This document shows, piece by piece, positions 60,676 through 64,000 of a stretch of 64,000 nt of DNA. The notes beneath the pieces are model-generated. The model was not told the origin of the DNA and searched no databases. It was given only the letters and a program-made list of their open reading frames with translations. Where the stretch lies: assembly GCF_024296685.1 (NCBI RefSeq), contig NZ_CP100763.1, forward strand, positions 1,550,001 through 1,614,000. Direction: 5' to 3'. Made by a program: the position numbers and the translations under genes. Each line of letters starts with the position of its first letter. Within the stretch, counting starts at the first letter, position 1. Source of the DNA: Natrinema marinum (GTDB lineage: Archaea > Halobacteriota > Halobacteria > Halobacteriales > Natrialbaceae).

Positions 60676-61144
60676 CGATTTCCCTCGGTCGAGCCGACGA
60701 AATCCGCACATTCCGTCGACGGCAGACCGCTGTGTCGGTTCGAAGACGGGTCGAACGCGGTGCCGCTCGACGATCGCGATCGTTCGTGTTCGATTCGATG
60801 AGGGTCAGTGAAGTATTTCCTTACTGGCTGAATCCGGAGCGAATCCGCGCTAACCGTTACAAACGTACGGTCGAGTTTATTCGGATCGTCGATCAAAGAC
60901 CGCCTATACCATGACTGAGACGTATCTTACCGAACCGATCGCGACCTGCGCTGCCGCGGTTCCACCGCCCGGCACGCAGCCGTCTGCGGCCGGCCAGCCG
61001 GAGCAACCCATTCGGCAACCGAACGGTATGGATACGACGAGAGACAGGCGGAATCATAACAGCAGATGGGTTATAAAAAACAATTTGTAGAGCGGTCACG
61101 ACGGTACAGGACATGAATCACGTAGCCACAGCCCCCAAACAGCC
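60676..61144. other. gap with promoter-like elements and small frames
   Basis: 469 bases. Holds TATA-like tttatt (60876-60881) before a 59-codon frame, and ttataaaaaa (61071-61080) before an 11-codon frame that overlaps the next gene. Both frames are listed with low confidence. Confidence 0.5.
60911..61090 (+). CDS. possible 59-aa small protein
   Basis: ATG at 60911, TAG at 61088-61090. It begins MTETYLTEPIATCAAAVPPP and ends WVIKNNL. A TATA-like tttatt lies about 33 bp upstream, fitting a leaderless mRNA. The C-terminal half is basic and unlike halophile proteins, so it may be chance. Confidence 0.25.
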   Translation: MTETYLTEPIATCAAAVPPPGTQPSAAGQPEQPIRQPNGMDTTRDRRNHNSRWVIKNNL

Positions 61145-61148
61145 ATGA
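61113..61148 (+). CDS. 11-codon frame overlapping the membrane HTH start
   Basis: MNHVATAPKQP, with its TGA (61146-61148) inside an ATGA overlap with the regulator's ATG (61145). A TATA-like ttataaaaaa (61071-61080) lies upstream. It may be a translated leader coupled to the regulator. Confidence 0.3.
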   Translation: MNHVATAPKQP

Positions 61149-61645
61149 GCATCCGACGACGTGTCTCAACGGTCACCGAGACGTCCAGTCCATCGACCAG
61201 TGGCGCGGCCGCCGCTTCGATCGTCGCGGCTCCGCGGCCGGAGCTCGTCTCGGAACTCGTCCGGCCGCTCCAACTGGACGGCAGTGCACACCTGGCGGCG
61301 CTCGCCGGCATGATCGCGCTAGCGCTTCTCGGCGGGGTACTCGTCGCCCGCAACCGATACGAGGATCCGTCGGCGCGGGCCGACGAGACGGAACCGACCC
61401 GCGAGGAGTTCGTCACCGATCAAGAGCTGGTCCGCCAACTACTCGAGGACAACGGCGGACGAATGAAGCAATCGAAGATCGTCGACTCCGTCGACTGGTC
61501 GAAAGCCAAGGTCAGTCGGCTGCTCGCCGATCTCGAGGACGACGGCCAGATCACGAAACTCAGGCTCGGGCGGGAGAACCTGGTCTGTCTGCCGGGACAC
61601 GAGCCGACGGCGTCGAAGTCGCCCGAACAGCCGACAGACGATTAG
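61145..61645 (+). CDS. membrane-anchored winged-helix regulator
   Basis: 166 aa. A non-cytoplasmic N-terminus of about 45 residues is followed by one helix (AHLAALAGMIALALLGGVLV, near 48-68) and a cytoplasmic winged helix: TDQELVRQLLEDNGGRMKQS, KIVDSVDWSKAKVSRLLADL and a wing GQITKLRLGRENLVCLPG. Membrane-bound one-component regulators of this MarR-like type occur in haloarchaea beside exported proteins. It may control the surface protein gene that follows. Start at the ATG at 61145. Confidence 0.75.
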   Translation: MSIRRRVSTVTETSSPSTSGAAAASIVAAPRPELVSELVRPLQLDGSAHLAALAGMIALALLGGVLVARNRYEDPSARADETEPTREEFVTDQELVRQLLEDNGGRMKQSKIVDSVDWSKAKVSRLLADLEDDGQITKLRLGRENLVCLPGHEPTASKSPEQPTDD

Positions 61646-61799
61646 CGCGGAACCGTTCCTATCAACAACCGTTGTTTTCCGCGAACGAACGTCTCACTGA
61701 ATACACCGCCGCTGGACCGTAGTATCCGATTTCTCAGCGTAATGGTTCCGCCGCTTTATCCTCCGAAACGACGACGACGCAGATGCCTTCAGGGCAACC

Positions 61800-64000
61800 A
61801 TGAACGCACGCAAACAGGTACTCGTTGTGATCACCGCGCTGATGCTCGTGTGCTCGAGCGGGGCGATGGTCACCGCTGCATCCGGCAGTGGGGCCGTCGA
61901 CGAGAGCGCACAGATCAGCGAAGACGAGTACGAACAGACAAACGAGACAGTAGAACAGAACGTGACGGATAACGAGACCGTCACCGACGACGAGGCTGCA
62001 CTAGAAAACGAGACTGCGGACAACGGAAGCCAGGCCGCGTACGTGACGTTCGACGATCAGACGACCGAGGGCGAGACGGTCGTCGTCGCGAACGCCACGC
62101 TCGCGAGCGGGGGCTTCGTGACGATCCACGACAGTAGCCTCCTCGTGGGGAACGTCATCGGCAGCGTCATCGGAACGTCGGAGTATCTCGAGGCGGGAAC
62201 GCACGAGAACATCACGATCACGCTCGACGAACCCCTCGAGGAAGACGAGACGCTGATCGCGATGCCACACCGTGACACGAACCAGAACGAGACGTACGAT
62301 TTCGTCGAGACCGAAGGTCAGGCCGACGGACCGTACCTCACGGCTGACGGCGAGCCGGTGACCGACCAGGCTGTCGTCACGGTTGAGGACGCCGTCGCGG
62401 AGGAGCCGGCCGACAACGTCACCGACGAAGAGCCGGTTGACAACGTCACCGACGAACCGGTCGACGAAGAGCCGGTTGACAACGTCACCGACGAACCGGT
62501 CGACGAAGAACCGGTTGACAACGTCACCGACGAACCGGTCGACAACGTCACCGAAGAACCGACCGACAACGTCACCGAAGAAGAGCCGGCCGAGGCTACC
62601 GTGACGTTCGACAACCAGACGACCGAGGGCGAGACAGTCGTCGTTGCGAACACCACACTGCCGAGTGCCGGCTTCGTGACGATCCACGATAGCAGCCTGC
62701 TCGAGGGCAACGTTATCGGGAGCGTCATCGGTGTCTCCGACTACCTCGAGGCGGGAACGCACGAGAACATCACGATCACGCTCGACGACCCCCTCGAGGA
62801 AGACGAGACGCTGATCGCGATGCCGCACCAGGACACGAACGACAACGAGACGTACGACTTCGTCGAGACTGAGGGTGAAGAAGACGGACCGTTCCTCACC
62901 GCCGAGGGTGAACCGGTGATCGACGATGCCTTCGTCACGGTCGAGGAACCGGTCGACGAAGAACCGGTCGATAACGTCACCGACGAAGAGCCAGTCGACA
63001 ACGTCACCGACGATGAAGAGAACGTCACCGACGAAGAGCCAGTCGACAACGTCACTGACGACGAAGAGAACGTCACCGACGAAGAGCCGATCGAGGACAA
63101 CGTGACGATCGACGAGCCGATGGACGAGCTGCCGATCGACGCAGGTGATCGGCCGATCTTCGTCACCGTCGAAAACACCACCATCGAGAACCTGAACGTC
63201 GAGAACGCGAGTATTTACGTTTTCGTCGTCAGTCCGAATATCAGCCCCGACGACCTCCCGGACGAGATGGAGAACATCACCGACGAGATCCCGACCGAGG
63301 ATAACGTCACGGAAGACAACGTGACGGAAGATAACGTCACCGAGGAGGAACCGGCTGATAACGTGACCGACGAAGAGCCGTTCGACGAGAACGTCACCGA
63401 AGAGCCGCCTTCGATGGAGGACAACATCACCGAGGATAACGTCACGGAAGACAACGTCACCGACGAAGAACCGGTCGACAACGTGACCGAAGACAACGTC
63501 ACCGACGAAGAACCGGCTGACAATGTCACCGAGGATAATGTGACGGACGAAGAACCGGTCGACAACGTCACCGAGGATAACGTGACCGAAGATAACGTCA
63601 CGGAAGACAATGTGACGGACGAAGAACCGGAGACAGCCGATTCCTTCAACGTCACCAATCTCGAGGCACCCGACAACGCCACCATCGGTGAGAACATCAC
63701 CGTAACGGCGACGATCGAGAACCCGACGGATCAGGAGCGGACCGAAGCCGTTCAGTTCCGTCTCGACGGTGACCTCATCACCGCACAGAACCTGACGCTC
63801 GAGGCCGGTGCGAGTGAGGATGTCGAGTTCGATGTCAGTACCGAGGGCCTCCAGCCCGGCGACTACATCCACATGGTGCTGACCGACGAGTCCGGCGAGG
63901 TTGCGATGATCGAGCTGACCGAGTCGACCGACACCGGCACCGATATCGGCGAAAGTAACGAAACCGAAACCGAGAACGAGACCGGCGACGGTCTCAACGA
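61800..64000 (+). CDS. exported surface protein with DUF7282 domains and N-glycosylation repeats (3' incomplete)
   Basis: At least 733 aa; the frame runs off the window. A Sec signal (MNARKQVLVVITALMLVCSS) is followed by two DUF7282-type domains of about 115 residues, roughly 80-195 and 263-380, each with TTEGETVVVAN, GFVTIHDSSLL, GNVIGSVIG and EDETLIAMPH. They are separated and followed by tracts built from DNVTDEEPVDNVTEE-like units (about 28 NVT/NIT sequons). A CARDB-like domain (from FNVTNLEAPDNATIG) precedes the end. In total about 50 N-x-S/T sites are visible, so heavy glycosylation is likely. Cell-surface location is inference; the C-terminal anchor is not in the window. Confidence 0.85.
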   Translation, partial: MNARKQVLVVITALMLVCSSGAMVTAASGSGAVDESAQISEDEYEQTNETVEQNVTDNETVTDDEAALENETADNGSQAAYVTFDDQTTEGETVVVANATLASGGFVTIHDSSLLVGNVIGSVIGTSEYLEAGTHENITITLDEPLEEDETLIAMPHRDTNQNETYDFVETEGQADGPYLTADGEPVTDQAVVTVEDAVAEEPADNVTDEEPVDNVTDEPVDEEPVDNVTDEPVDEEPVDNVTDEPVDNVTEEPTDNVTEEEPAEATVTFDNQTTEGETVVVANTTLPSAGFVTIHDSSLLEGNVIGSVIGVSDYLEAGTHENITITLDDPLEEDETLIAMPHQDTNDNETYDFVETEGEEDGPFLTAEGEPVIDDAFVTVEEPVDEEPVDNVTDEEPVDNVTDDEENVTDEEPVDNVTDDEENVTDEEPIEDNVTIDEPMDELPIDAGDRPIFVTVENTTIENLNVENASIYVFVVSPNISPDDLPDEMENITDEIPTEDNVTEDNVTEDNVTEEEPADNVTDEEPFDENVTEEPPSMEDNITEDNVTEDNVTDEEPVDNVTEDNVTDEEPADNVTEDNVTDEEPVDNVTEDNVTEDNVTEDNVTDEEPETADSFNVTNLEAPDNATIGENITVTATIENPTDQERTEAVQFRLDGDLITAQNLTLEAGASEDVEFDVSTEGLQPGDYIHMVLTDESGEVAMIELTESTDTGTDIGESNETETENETGDGLN

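Noticed and set aside
62001-63872. 623-codon minus-strand frame with striking GDVV/RFFVD repeats
   Set aside because: It is the mirror of the NVT/DEEP repeats of the plus-strand exported protein; reversed gacaacgtcacc reads Gly-Asp-Val-Val. The plus-strand protein has a signal peptide and recognised domains.

Overview
The window is a stretch of haloarchaeal chromosome. It has high GC, strongly acidic proteins, very frequent CTCGAG/CTCGAC codon pairs, Tat signals on secreted proteins, many leaderless-type starts with a TATA-like box about 27-35 bp upstream of the ATG, and families restricted to Halobacteria (HalOD1, DUF7282, DUF7521, the Usp-MrpE fusion, cobalt CbtA/CbtB). The style fits the Natrinema/Haloterrigena/Natrialba group, but genus is inference. 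No rRNA, tRNA, CRISPR array or intact insertion sequence was recognised.

Layout. 0-14 kb: a HalOD1 protein, a YdjM-like membrane protein, CinA C-terminal amidase, a Tat-exported subtilase behind an AT-rich promoter, a PLP aminotransferase, a membrane glycosyltransferase, a Get3/ArsA ATPase, PurF, a MutS5-type ATPase, a DUF6735-like protein, an HTTM membrane protein with a palindrome at its promoter, and a HAD hydrolase. 14-31 kb: a START-like protein, a Tat lipoprotein with a degenerate DyP-peroxidase fold, a zinc alcohol dehydrogenase, an SDR resembling haloarchaeal glucose-6-phosphate/uronate dehydrogenases, a xi-class GST, a CaCA exchanger, an orphan DNA methyltransferase, a TrkA protein, a purine permease, a glutaredoxin, a COG1395 regulator, TiaS, two very small proteins, a Tat-exported protein with Ig-like repeats, and the GTPase Drg.

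31-39 kb: an NhaC antiporter, a double VOC protein, then a stress-type block (UspA, an HTH regulator coupled to a DUF7521 membrane protein, DUF302) in which two upstream regions carry nearly the same 17-bp palindrome. A hydrolase, a zinc ribbon, a structured non-coding stretch and a tyrosine-recombinase-like protein without a visible nucleophile follow. 39-48.3 kb: a nine-gene, overlap-coupled Mrp Na+/H+ antiporter operon on the minus strand. 48.5-50 kb: the CbtB-CbtA-ferredoxin cobalt module.

50-57 kb: a CoA-ester catabolic cassette on the plus strand (acyl-CoA synthetase, acyl-CoA dehydrogenase, MaoC hydratase, family III CoA-transferase, MmgE/PrpD), then PyrD and the convergent PyrC, which catalyse consecutive pyrimidine steps. 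59-64 kb: a sugar-nucleotide epimerase, a membrane-anchored winged-helix regulator preceded by an overlapping mini-ORF, and the start of a large exported protein with two DUF7282 domains separated by acidic repeats dense in N-glycosylation sequons; it runs off the right edge.

How the genes work together: ion homeostasis dominates (NhaC, Mrp, CaCA, TrkA), as expected for a salt-in cell. Nucleotide biosynthesis (PurF, PyrD, PyrC), cofactor and metal supply (Cbt), and fatty or branched dicarboxylic acid catabolism form the other functional groups. The least understood parts are the palindrome-linked stress block, the DyP-like lipoprotein, the nucleophile-less recombinase and the CaiB/MaoC/PrpD cassette.
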